A stretch of 5,498 nt of DNA. It comes from CAJBIL01 sp044359525 (lineage in GTDB: Bacteria > Pseudomonadota > Gammaproteobacteria > Burkholderiales > Rhodocyclaceae). The position numbers and the translations under genes are program-made. Position 1 is the first letter of the stretch, and each line of letters opens with the position of its first letter. Of this stretch, positions 1 through 5,498 are shown piece after piece. Location of the stretch: positions 1-5,498 of the forward strand of contig JBIKLY010000134.1 of NCBI GenBank assembly GCA_044359525.1, read 5' to 3'. The notes beneath the pieces were generated by a model. It worked only from the letters and a program-made list of their open reading frames with translations. It was not told where the DNA came from and did not search any database.

Positions 1-1
1 C

Positions 2-1684
2 GCCTTGATCGAACAGGGGCCGGTGTACCGCGATGTGATCGGTGCGGCACTGCTGATCAACCTGTTTGCGCTGGTGATGCCGCTGTTTTCGATGAACGTG
101 TACGACCGCGTGGTCCCCAACAACGCCACCGATACCTTGTGGATGCTGGCGCTTGGCGTTTCCCTGGTGATCGGCATGGATTACGTGATGCGCTTGTTGC
201 GTGGGCATTTTGTTGATCTGGCCAGTGCCCGTATCGACGTAAAACTCTCGGCCCTGATCATGGAGCGCGTGCTGGGCATGCGCCTTGAAGCGAAGCCAGC
301 CTCGGTCGGCTCGTTTGCCTCCAATCTTCGCTCATTCGAATCGGTGCGTGATTTCATTGCCTCAGCTACTGTCACGGCGCTGATTGACTTCCCGTTTGCG
401 CTGATTTTCCTGCTGGTGATTGCCTGGATATCCTGGCCGCTGGTGTTGATTCCGATCATCGGTCTGATTGTCGGCCTGATTTACGCTTACGTCGTGCAGC
501 ACAAGATGCACGAGTTGTCCGAGACCACGTATCGCGCAGCGGCGCAACGCAACGCAACGCTGATTGAAAGCCTGACCGCACTTGAAACGATCAAGACGCA
601 GGGCGCTGAAGGTGTGATTCAGAATAAGTGGGAGCGCGCCACGGCTTTTCTGGCGCGCACCAGTGCGCGACTGCGCTTGCTGTCGGCCTCGGCAACCAAC
701 GGTGCGGCGGCGATTACGCAGGTGGTCAACGTGGTCCTGGTGATCGCCGGTGTCTATCTGATCCACGAGCGCCTGTTGACCATGGGCGGCCTGATCGCGG
801 TCACTATGCTCGGCGGGCGCGCTATCGCGCCGCTCGGACAGGCGGTTGGTTTGCTGATGCAGTTCCAGAATGCGCGGCTGTCACTGTCGACGCTCGACAA
901 GCTGATGGAACAGCCGGTCGAGCGTCCGGATGCGGCCGCTTTTATTCATCGGCCGGAGTTGCAGGGCGAGATCGAATTTCGCAATGTGTCGTTCAGTTAT
1001 CCCGGACAGGGCGAGGCAGCGCTACAGAATATCTCGCTGCGCATTGCGCCGGGCGAGCATGTCATTGTTATTGGCCGCACCGGATCCGGCAAGACAACGC
1101 TGCAAAAATTGATGCTCGGGCTCTATCAGCCGAGCGAGGGTGTGGTGCGGATTGATGGCATCGACCTGCGTCAGCTGGATCCTGCTGATTTGCGGCGCAA
1201 CGTCGGTTTTGTCGGTCAGGATGCGATGCTTTTTTACGGCACCTTACGTGAAAATATTTCAATTGGCGCACCCTATGCCGATGATTCGGCGATCGTCGCA
1301 GCGGCCGAGGTGGCCGGATTGACGCAGTTCGTCAACCGCCATCCGAAGGGCTTCGACATGATGATCGGCGAGCGTGGTGAGTCGCTTTCCGGTGGCCAGC
1401 GACAGGAGGCCGCGATTGCCCGTGCTGTATTGATGGACCCGCCGGTGCTCTTTTTCGACGAGCCGACCAGTGCGATGGATTTTTCGACAGAGCATGGCTT
1501 CAAGGAACGCCTGAAGCGCTTTGCCGTAAATAAGACGCTGGTCATCGTCACGCATCGCACCAGCCTGATCGAACTGGCGACGCGCATCATCGTGGTCGAT
1601 GACGGACGAATCGTTGCCGACGGGCCGCGCGAGCAGGTCGTTGAGGCCTTGCAATCGGGTCGCGTCGGAAGGGCGTCGCAATGA
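2..1684 (+). CDS. lapB: Type I secretion ABC transporter/permease, LapB-type (5' partial)
   Basis: Inner-membrane ATPase/permease that would power export of the downstream adhesin from cytoplasm to cell surface. The frame is open to the left edge, so the true start is upstream; residues here count from the TTG at 5. Hydrophobic transmembrane segments lie near residues 10-32, 45-65, 125-165 and 235-275. The nucleotide-binding domain (about 325-550) is complete: Walker A GRTGSGKTT (357-365, Lys363), Q-loop Gln405 in FVGQD, signature LSGGQRQ (461-467), Walker B ending in Asp485 with catalytic Glu486 (FFDEPTSAMD), and switch His517 (VTHR). LapB-type exporters are about 700 residues and carry a degenerate C39 peptidase-like domain at the N-terminus; that missing part fits the roughly 150 residues lost off the edge, but I cannot see it. 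MNVYDRVVPNNA near residues 30-41 is typical of this subfamily. The stop codon overlaps the next start by 4 bases, indicating translational coupling. The lapB name rests on family resemblance and on the LapA-like adhesin nearby. Confidence 0.93.
   Translation, partial: ALIEQGPVYRDVIGAALLINLFALVMPLFSMNVYDRVVPNNATDTLWMLALGVSLVIGMDYVMRLLRGHFVDLASARIDVKLSALIMERVLGMRLEAKPASVGSFASNLRSFESVRDFIASATVTALIDFPFALIFLLVIAWISWPLVLIPIIGLIVGLIYAYVVQHKMHELSETTYRAAAQRNATLIESLTALETIKTQGAEGVIQNKWERATAFLARTSARLRLLSASATNGAAAITQVVNVVLVIAGVYLIHERLLTMGGLIAVTMLGGRAIAPLGQAVGLLMQFQNARLSLSTLDKLMEQPVERPDAAAFIHRPELQGEIEFRNVSFSYPGQGEAALQNISLRIAPGEHVIVIGRTGSGKTTLQKLMLGLYQPSEGVVRIDGIDLRQLDPADLRRNVGFVGQDAMLFYGTLRENISIGAPYADDSAIVAAAEVAGLTQFVNRHPKGFDMMIGERGESLSGGQRQEAAIARAVLMDPPVLFFDEPTSAMDFSTEHGFKERLKRFAVNKTLVIVTHRTSLIELATRIIVVDDGRIVADGPREQVVEALQSGRVGRASQ
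1667..1673 (+). promoter_or_regulatory. Ribosome binding site of the membrane-fusion protein
   Basis: GGAAGGG lies 7 bases before the ATG at 1681, inside the last codons of the ABC transporter gene. The purine-rich Shine-Dalgarno site together with the ATGA stop/start overlap supports 1681 as the real start over the later in-frame ATG at 1735. Confidence 0.7.
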
Positions 1685-3099
1685 GCCCGCGCCTGATTGC
1701 TGCCGCAACGCGAGTTGTTGGCTGGCTGGAGGCCATGCGCGTGCGGGTCCAGCCGCGCTTTGATGCGTGGCTGAACCGCATGGCGGTGGCTGAAAAGGAA
1801 CGTGAGCAACAGGGTTTCGCCGCCGATACCGACTATGCCATCCTGCAGCAGGAGCCCCTGCGCGCCAGGGTGTTGCTCAAGTCGATTGGCATCGCTTTCG
1901 CCATTTTCGTCATGTGGGCGGCGGTCAGTCAGGTGGATGAAGTGACGCGCGGTGAAGGCAAAGTGATTCCTTCCCGGCAGCTGCAAGTGTTGCAAAGTCT
2001 TGATGGCGGTGTTGTTTCCGAGATTCTCGTGCGCGAGGGTGAGATCGTGCAGCCTGAGCAGATCCTGCTGCGCATCGACCAGACGCGTTTTGTGTCTTCA
2101 GTACGCGAAAGCCGGGTGCAATACGTGGCGCTGGTTGCCAAGGCAGCGCGGCTAAGGGCCTTGACTGAAAACGTCGAATTCACGGTGCCGGATGACGTTG
2201 TAAAAGAAGACCCGAAGACCGTTGATGAGGAGCGGCGTTTGTTTGAACAGCGTCGGATTGAACTCACGACAACGACCGCGATTGCCCGCCAGCAGCTGAC
2301 GCAGCGTCAGCAGGAGCTGGTCGAGACCCGCGCAAAATATGAGCAAGCCGCCAGTGCTTATACCCTGTCGGCACGCGAACTGACGGTGACCAAGCCGCTG
2401 ATCAACTCCGGTGCGGTTTCCGAAGTCGAGCTGTTGCGTCTGGAGCGCGACGTCGGGCGTTTTCGTGGCGAACGGGATCAGGCAGCGGCGCAGATTTCGC
2501 GCATTCAGGCATCGATCAGCGAGGCCAACAGCAAGCTTGAAGAAGTCGGTCTGGCTTTTCGCAATGAGTCGGGCAAGGAGCTTGCCGACACAATGGCCAA
2601 GCTCAACAGTATCGCTGAAGGCAGCGTTGGCCTGTCCGACAAGGTCAGTCGCTCGGTCCTGCGTTCGCCGGTCAAAGGCACGGTCAAGCGCCTTCTGATC
2701 AACACGGTGGGCGGCGTTGTCCAGCCCGGCAAGGACGTCGTCGAGGTGGTGCCGCTCGAAGACAACCTCGTGCTCGAAGCCCGTGTTCAACCGCGCGACA
2801 TCGCCTTTTTACGCCCGGGACAAAAAGCCATCGTCAAATTCACTGCCTACGATTTTTCTATCTATGGTGGTTTGGAGGGAAAGCTTGAACACATCGGTGC
2901 GGATTCAGTAGTTGATGAAAAAGGAAATGCCTTCTACACGGTGCGGGTGCGCACCAACAAATCAACGCTGGGTGATAACCTGCCGGTGATCCCCGGCATG
3001 GTTGCCGAAGTCGATATCGTGACCGGCGAGAAGAGCGTTCTGACCTATCTCCTGAAGCCGGTGCTGCGTGCCAAAGCACGGGCTTTCTCCGAGCGTTGA
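1681..3099 (+). CDS. lapC: HlyD-family T1SS membrane-fusion protein, LapC-type
   Basis: Periplasmic adaptor that links the inner-membrane ABC transporter to a TolC-like outer-membrane channel. The 472 residues match the usual size of type I HlyD-family adaptors. A cytoplasmic N-terminal tail of about 60 residues is followed by one membrane anchor (about 64-82, IGIAFAIFVMWAAVS). The first half of the biotinyl-lipoyl-like domain follows (104-133, with LDGGVVSEI and VREGEIVQ), then a long Glu/Gln/Arg-rich, probably coiled-coil hairpin (about 136-320). The returning lipoyl half (327-358) contains LRSPVKGTVK and VVQPGKDVVEVVP, and the C-terminal beta-barrel ends in the family motif PGMVAEVDIVTG (438-449) followed by LTYLLKPVLRA. 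No frameshift or lost domain is visible. It is coupled to the ABC gene by a 4-base overlap, and its stop is 4 bases before the next gene. The family call is firm; the lapC symbol is by analogy with the Pseudomonas Lap system. Confidence 0.95.
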   Translation: MSPRLIAAATRVVGWLEAMRVRVQPRFDAWLNRMAVAEKEREQQGFAADTDYAILQQEPLRARVLLKSIGIAFAIFVMWAAVSQVDEVTRGEGKVIPSRQLQVLQSLDGGVVSEILVREGEIVQPEQILLRIDQTRFVSSVRESRVQYVALVAKAARLRALTENVEFTVPDDVVKEDPKTVDEERRLFEQRRIELTTTTAIARQQLTQRQQELVETRAKYEQAASAYTLSARELTVTKPLINSGAVSEVELLRLERDVGRFRGERDQAAAQISRIQASISEANSKLEEVGLAFRNESGKELADTMAKLNSIAEGSVGLSDKVSRSVLRSPVKGTVKRLLINTVGGVVQPGKDVVEVVPLEDNLVLEARVQPRDIAFLRPGQKAIVKFTAYDFSIYGGLEGKLEHIGADSVVDEKGNAFYTVRVRTNKSTLGDNLPVIPGMVAEVDIVTGEKSVLTYLLKPVLRAKARAFSER

Positions 3100-3103
3100 T
3101 TTG

Positions 3104-3712
3104 ATGCCGCCGATTTTTCTGTCGAACGACGCCCGTCAGCGTGAGTCCTGGTGTGAGGCGTTTCCCGATTTGATTGCCAGCCGGATGGATAAACTTCCTG
3201 CCGGCGGTGCGCTCGTCTGGCTGTTGTTGCCTGCCGGCCAGTCGGCCGCTGCTGTAATTGGTCGCCTGCGAAGTATGCTGGCTGGCCGCTCGCTGATCGT
3301 ACTCGCCGATCAGCCAACCGAAGATGAAGCCATGGCTGCACTGGCCGCCGGCGCCGCCGGTTATTGCAACGGCCACGCTGCGCCTGAGGTTCTGCAGCAG
3401 GTGGCGACGGTTGTTGAAAATGGTGGCGTGTGGATTGGTCAGGGTCTGATGCAGCGCTTTCTTGCCGCGAGCGCGCGCCTGTTGCCGGCGCCGGCCGCTG
3501 AAAAAACCGCCTGGCGCTCCAGCCTCACGCCACGCGAGCAGGAAGTTGCCGTCGCGCTGGCGAAAGGCGCCAGCAACAAGGAAATCGCGCGTCAGCTCGA
3601 CATCACCGAACGTACGGTCAAAGCGCACGTTGGCGCGACCCTCGAAAAACTCGGCGCACGTGATCGGCTGCAGCTCTCGCTGATTATCAACGGCATCGAA
3701 AAACCGCGTTAG
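3104..3712 (+). CDS. LuxR/NarL-family regulator with a degenerate receiver domain
   Basis: Probable DNA-binding transcription factor of 202 residues. The C-terminal half is a clear LuxR-type helix-turn-helix (about 141-195): LTPREQEVAVALAKGASNKEIA, then the recognition region ITERTVKAHV and LEKLGARDRLQLSL. The N-terminal 118 residues follow the layout of a response-regulator receiver but lack its chemistry. The phospho-acceptor Asp position before LLLP is Trp39 (VWLLLP), the Thr/Ser position is Ala68 (IVLAD), and the Lys region reads GYCNGHA (86-92) with no lysine. It is therefore probably not switched by ordinary phosphorylation. I chose ATG 3104, 4 bases after the adaptor stop, over an in-frame GTG at 3068 that would sit inside the adaptor gene; the ribosome site is weak, suggesting translational coupling. 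Its position between exporter and adhesin suggests control of one or both, but this is inference. No cognate kinase is visible. Confidence 0.85.
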   Translation: MPPIFLSNDARQRESWCEAFPDLIASRMDKLPAGGALVWLLLPAGQSAAAVIGRLRSMLAGRSLIVLADQPTEDEAMAALAAGAAGYCNGHAAPEVLQQVATVVENGGVWIGQGLMQRFLAASARLLPAPAAEKTAWRSSLTPREQEVAVALAKGASNKEIARQLDITERTVKAHVGATLEKLGARDRLQLSLIINGIEKPR

Positions 3713-3738
3713 TCTGACTAGAACCAGTCGTTGCAAGG

Positions 3739-3776
3739 ACGGCCGCCTCTTGTACTTCGGTACAGTAGGCGGCCGT
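3739..3776 (+). terminator. Long hairpin with C(UUCG)G tetraloop, probable terminator
   Basis: Arms ACGGCCGCCT (3739-3748) and AGGCGGCCGT (3767-3776) are perfect reverse complements. Inside them, one C/T mismatch and one T-G wobble lead to a second perfect stem, TGTAC/GTACA (3751-3755 and 3760-3764), closed by the loop TTCG (3756-3759). C(UUCG)G is an exceptionally stable RNA tetraloop common in bacterial terminators. It lies 26 bases after the regulator stop and 52 bases before the adhesin start. The 3' side reads TGTGCATC with no clear T-run, so classic intrinsic termination is uncertain. It may terminate weakly, act in both directions, or protect the operon mRNA 3' end. Confidence 0.75.
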
Positions 3777-3828
3777 TGTGCATCTGGCTATCCTCGCGTA
3801 ATCCAATACTCCGTATCGAGGTTCCATC
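3777..3828 (+). promoter_or_regulatory. Adhesin leader, possible promoter region
   Basis: This 52-base stretch separates the hairpin from the adhesin start and would have to hold the adhesin promoter if the hairpin ends upstream transcripts. AATACT at 3805-3810 matches four of six bases of a sigma-70 -10 box, but I find no convincing -35 element at the right distance. The promoter could instead lie upstream of or within the hairpin, or the adhesin may depend on read-through from the exporter operon. I see no clear operator palindrome other than the hairpin. Confidence 0.3.
3818..3821 (+). promoter_or_regulatory. Ribosome binding site of the adhesin
   Basis: GAGG stands 7 bases before the ATG at 3829, good spacing for a Shine-Dalgarno site. 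It fixes the adhesin start at MADNTVV, which matches where LapA-type retention modules begin. Confidence 0.7.
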
Positions 3829-5498
3829 ATGGCTGACAACACCGTAGTTGCACGCGTCTCCGCAATCCAGGGGCAGGCGCTCGCCAAAGACAAAAACGGT
3901 GCCTTGCGCGCCCTGCGCGTGGGCGATGCCATCTTTGAAGGCGACGTGATCCTTGCCGCTGAAAACAGCCGCGTCGATCTGGCAACGCTTGATGGGCGAT
4001 CCCTCGTTTTGCGCGCCAACGAAACGCTGACTGTCGATGCCGAAGTGGCCGCCACGCTTAAGTCGGACGCCACCGATTCTGCATTGTTAGCCGGCGGCGG
4101 TGATGTGGATAAGGTGATCAAGGCGATCAACCAGGGTGGCAGTCTTGATGCGTTACTCGAAGAAACTGCGGCCGGCGCGAGCGGCAGCAGCGCTGATGGC
4201 GGGCCGACTTTTGTGCGGCTGTTGCGTGTCGTGGAAGGGGTTGATCCGCTGAGTTTTGAATTTGATACGGCGCGGCGTAGTAATTTGGATGACTTCCTTA
4301 CTGACGGCGGAGACAGGAATTCCGTGACGGCAGTGCCGCCCAGTATTCTTGCCGTTGACGGCAATGGTGTTTTGGCCGGCCAGGCAACTGTTAACGAGCG
4401 TGGCCTGACCAGCCTTGGTGATACCAGCGAAACCACCGCCGGGACGATCAACCTGACGACGGCAAGTGGTCTGACGAGTGTCACGATTGGCGGCACGGTA
4501 TTTTCAGCCGCCCAACTGGCAAGCCCGGCCTATCTAGCCGCCCACCCGGTCAACACCAGCGCGGGCATCCTGACGCTGACGGGTTTTAACCCGGCCACCG
4601 GCGCGCTAACCTACACCTACACCCTCAGCGCAGCACAGAACCAGCCGGGTGCTACAGAAAGCATTGATAGCATCCCCTTGTCCGTCACCGGGCCGGGTGG
4701 CACAGGCAGTAGCACCCTGAACATCACCATCCTCGACACCGCGCCACTCGCCAACGCCGACAGTAACGACATTACCGAAGACAGCGCCCCGAACCCGGTC
4801 AGCGGCAACGTGATCACCGGCGCGGCTGTGACCGATGTTGCCGACACCCTCGGTGCCGACGCCACCGCCGTCACCGGCATCGTTGCCGGTGCAGGCATCC
4901 CGGGCGTCAACGTCACCGCCGGCACCATGAGCAGCAACGGCACCAGCGTCGCCGGCCAATACGGCACCCTGATCCTCGGCGCCGACGGCAGCTACAGTTA
5001 CACCCTCGATAACGCCAACCCGGCCGTACAAGCCCTGAACCTCGGCGAACAAACCACCGACGTCTTCACCTACACCATCACCGACGCAGACGGCGACACC
5101 AGCACAACGACCCTGACCCTCACCCTGACCGGCAGCAACGACCTCGTCACCGTCACGGTACCGGACGTCAACGGCGTCACCCCGGGCGAGCTGAGCGTGC
5201 GCGAAGACCTCACCACCACCGGCAGCTTCACCCTCAGCGCCCCCGACGGACTCGATGCAAGCGCCGCCCTGACCATTCACGGCACCCCGGTCAGCAAAGC
5301 CGCACTCGAAGGCAGCGGCACGACCGCCGTCACCATCCCCACCAGCGAAGGCATCCTCACCCTCACCGGCTACAACCCGGTAACCGGCGTCGTCAGCTAC
5401 AGCTACGACCCGAACGGCACCCGCAAAGACCACAGCGGCGGCGACGTCCTCGACGCCATCAGCATCATCGTCAAAGACGACAGCGGCGACACCAGCAG
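3829..5498 (+). CDS. LapA-like T1SS repeat adhesin with retention module (3' partial)
   Basis: Start of a giant surface adhesin; 556 codons are visible without a stop and the gene runs off the right edge. There is no Sec signal peptide, as expected for a type I substrate whose signal lies at the far C-terminus. Residues 1 to about 112 resemble the LapA retention module, with ARVSAIQGQA, LRVGDAIFEGDVI and an Asp/Leu-rich helix ending in GGSLDALLEE. This module plugs the outer-membrane pore and holds the protein on the cell. T113-A-A-G116 is a LapG-type di-alanine cleavage site, followed by the conserved FVRLLRVVEGVDPLSFEFD (128-146) and an acidic linker. Then come a T1SS-143-like domain (about 170-304), a VCBS-like domain (305-438, with YGTLILGADGSYSYTLDN and FTYTITDADGDT) and a second T1SS-143-like domain (439 onward). 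The likely role is attachment and biofilm formation under cyclic-di-GMP control. Codon use changes strongly from the N-terminal part to the repeats. Total length and ligand-binding domains cannot be known from here. Confidence 0.93.
   Translation, partial: MADNTVVARVSAIQGQALAKDKNGALRALRVGDAIFEGDVILAAENSRVDLATLDGRSLVLRANETLTVDAEVAATLKSDATDSALLAGGGDVDKVIKAINQGGSLDALLEETAAGASGSSADGGPTFVRLLRVVEGVDPLSFEFDTARRSNLDDFLTDGGDRNSVTAVPPSILAVDGNGVLAGQATVNERGLTSLGDTSETTAGTINLTTASGLTSVTIGGTVFSAAQLASPAYLAAHPVNTSAGILTLTGFNPATGALTYTYTLSAAQNQPGATESIDSIPLSVTGPGGTGSSTLNITILDTAPLANADSNDITEDSAPNPVSGNVITGAAVTDVADTLGADATAVTGIVAGAGIPGVNVTAGTMSSNGTSVAGQYGTLILGADGSYSYTLDNANPAVQALNLGEQTTDVFTYTITDADGDTSTTTLTLTLTGSNDLVTVTVPDVNGVTPGELSVREDLTTTGSFTLSAPDGLDASAALTIHGTPVSKAALEGSGTTAVTIPTSEGILTLTGYNPVTGVVSYSYDPNGTRKDHSGGDVLDAISIIVKDDSGDTS
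4165..4176 (+). other. Predicted LapG protease cleavage site (TAAG)
   Basis: Codons ACT GCG GCC GGC encode T113-A114-A115-G116 of the adhesin. In Pseudomonas LapA the periplasmic cysteine protease LapG cuts between the two alanines of a TAAG motif at almost the same distance from the N-terminus. Here the site also follows the GGSLDALLEE helix and precedes a Gly/Ser linker and FVRLLR, the order seen in LapA-type proteins. Cleavage would be between A114 and A115. LapG itself is not in the window, so function is inferred. Confidence 0.8.
4336..4740 (+). repeat. T1SS-143-like adhesin domain, copy 1
   Basis: Encodes residues 170-304 of the adhesin. It has a beta-rich, Thr/Gly-rich pattern with VNERGL, LTSVTIGGTVFSAAQL and the marker ILTLTGFNPATGALTYTYTL (starting at 4567), ending in LNITILD. 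It aligns by eye with the unit at 5143-5498, with the ILTLTG marker 786 bases (262 residues) apart. The copies are diverged, so this is an old domain duplication and not a recent DNA repeat. The domain name is from memory of the family pattern. Confidence 0.7.
4741..5142 (+). other. VCBS-like adhesin domain
   Basis: Encodes residues 305-438, between the two T1SS-143-like units. It opens with ANADSNDITEDSAPNPVSGNV, passes through YGTLILGADGSYSYTLDN (378-395) and FTYTITDADGDTSTTTLTLT, and closes with GSND (435-438). This is the standard VCBS repeat pattern of about 100-135 residues found in large exported adhesins. The acidic DADGD stretch (419-423) could bind calcium, which would fit folding outside the cell, but that is inferred. 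Confidence 0.8.
5143..5498 (+). repeat. T1SS-143-like adhesin domain, copy 2 (3' partial)
   Basis: Encodes residues 439-556, cut by the window edge. Shared landmarks with copy 1 are the opening VREDL (copy 1: VNERGL), ALTIHGTPVSKAAL (copy 1: SVTIGGTVFSAAQL), and ILTLTGYNPVTGVVSYSYD starting at 5353. It then diverges (PNGTRKDHSGGDVLDAISIIVKDDSGDTS), a version closer to the common form of this domain than copy 1. More alternating T1SS-143/VCBS units are expected downstream. Confidence 0.72.

Noticed and set aside
5..7. TTG as the start of the ABC transporter
   Set aside because: The frame is open upstream to the edge, no ribosome site can be seen, and the family has about 150 more N-terminal residues. 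The gene is partial.
628..1155. Out-of-frame + strand open frame, 175 codons
   Set aside because: Shifted-frame reading of the ABC transporter gene; composition is Arg/Ala-rich and no start context or domain is seen.
3068..3070. GTG as an alternative start for the LuxR regulator
   Set aside because: It would overlap the adaptor gene by 32 bases and add 12 residues unlike a receiver start. ATG 3104, just after the adaptor stop, fits better.
3067..3080. Small perfect hairpin CGTGC-CAAA-GCACG
   Set aside because: Only 5 pairs and within the coding end of the adaptor. This is short enough to arise by chance; a role in regulator translation cannot be supported.
2858..3736. Open frame on the - strand, 292 codons
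   Set aside because: Antisense to the adaptor 3' end and the regulator, both of which have strong family motifs. Its translation is Arg/Gln-rich with no recognisable domain.
3786..3797. Possible sigma-54 promoter (GG...GC) upstream of the adhesin
   Set aside because: The GG and GC are 8 bases apart, not the required 10, and the flanking bases do not match the consensus.
3687..4496. Long open frame on the - strand, 269 codons, Ser/Thr/Pro-rich
   Set aside because: Antisense to the adhesin retention module and linker, it also crosses the hairpin and the adhesin ribosome site. The sense frame has clear LapA-type motifs; this one has none.
4606..5433. Long open frame on the - strand, Gly/Ala/Val-rich, 275 codons
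   Set aside because: It lies antisense to the adhesin repeats, where almost no + strand codons end in T. That bias removes stop codons from antisense frames, and the low-complexity translation shows no domain.

Overview
The window carries part of a biofilm-adhesin locus from a Gram-negative bacterium, with every gene on the + strand: a type I secretion (T1SS) ABC transporter, its membrane-fusion protein, a small LuxR-type regulator, and the first 556 codons of a very large repeat adhesin. The moderately high GC content, the LapB/LapC-like secretion pair and the LapA-type N-terminus point to a Beta- or Gammaproteobacterium. A Rhodocyclales-like betaproteobacterium is my best guess, but this is inferred from the general look of the proteins and not from any marker gene.

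Layout. Positions 2-1684 hold the 3' three quarters of a LapB-type ABC exporter; its start lies upstream. It overlaps by 4 bases (ATGA) with a HlyD/LapC-type membrane-fusion protein at 1681-3099. Four bases later comes a 202-residue LuxR-family protein (3104-3712) whose receiver-like half has lost the phosphorylation residues. These three genes look like one operon. The 116-base gap that follows holds a near-perfect long hairpin capped by a C(UUCG)G tetraloop (3739-3776), probably a transcription terminator or mRNA boundary element, then a short leader with a ribosome binding site. At 3829 the adhesin begins and runs open off the right edge.

How they work together. The adhesin starts with a LapA-type retention module (residues 1 to about 112), a TAAG di-alanine site (residues 113-116) of the kind cut by the periplasmic protease LapG, and a conserved FVRLLR segment. 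Extracellular repeats then alternate between T1SS-143-like and VCBS-like domains, with a period of 262 residues. In known systems such an adhesin is exported by LapB/LapC plus an outer-membrane TolC-like LapE and left plugged in the outer-membrane pore. Low cyclic-di-GMP frees LapG from LapD, and LapG then cuts off the adhesin. LapD, LapG, LapE and the adhesin C-terminus with its secretion signal are not in this window.

Most notable points: the regulator between the secretion genes and the adhesin with a pseudo-receiver lacking Asp, Thr/Ser and Lys; the UUCG-capped hairpin separating exporter operon and adhesin; and a sharp codon-use change inside the adhesin (T-ending codons 58 of 220 at 3841-4500, but 2 of 152 at 5041-5496). 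I see no transposon, CRISPR array, tRNA or rRNA.
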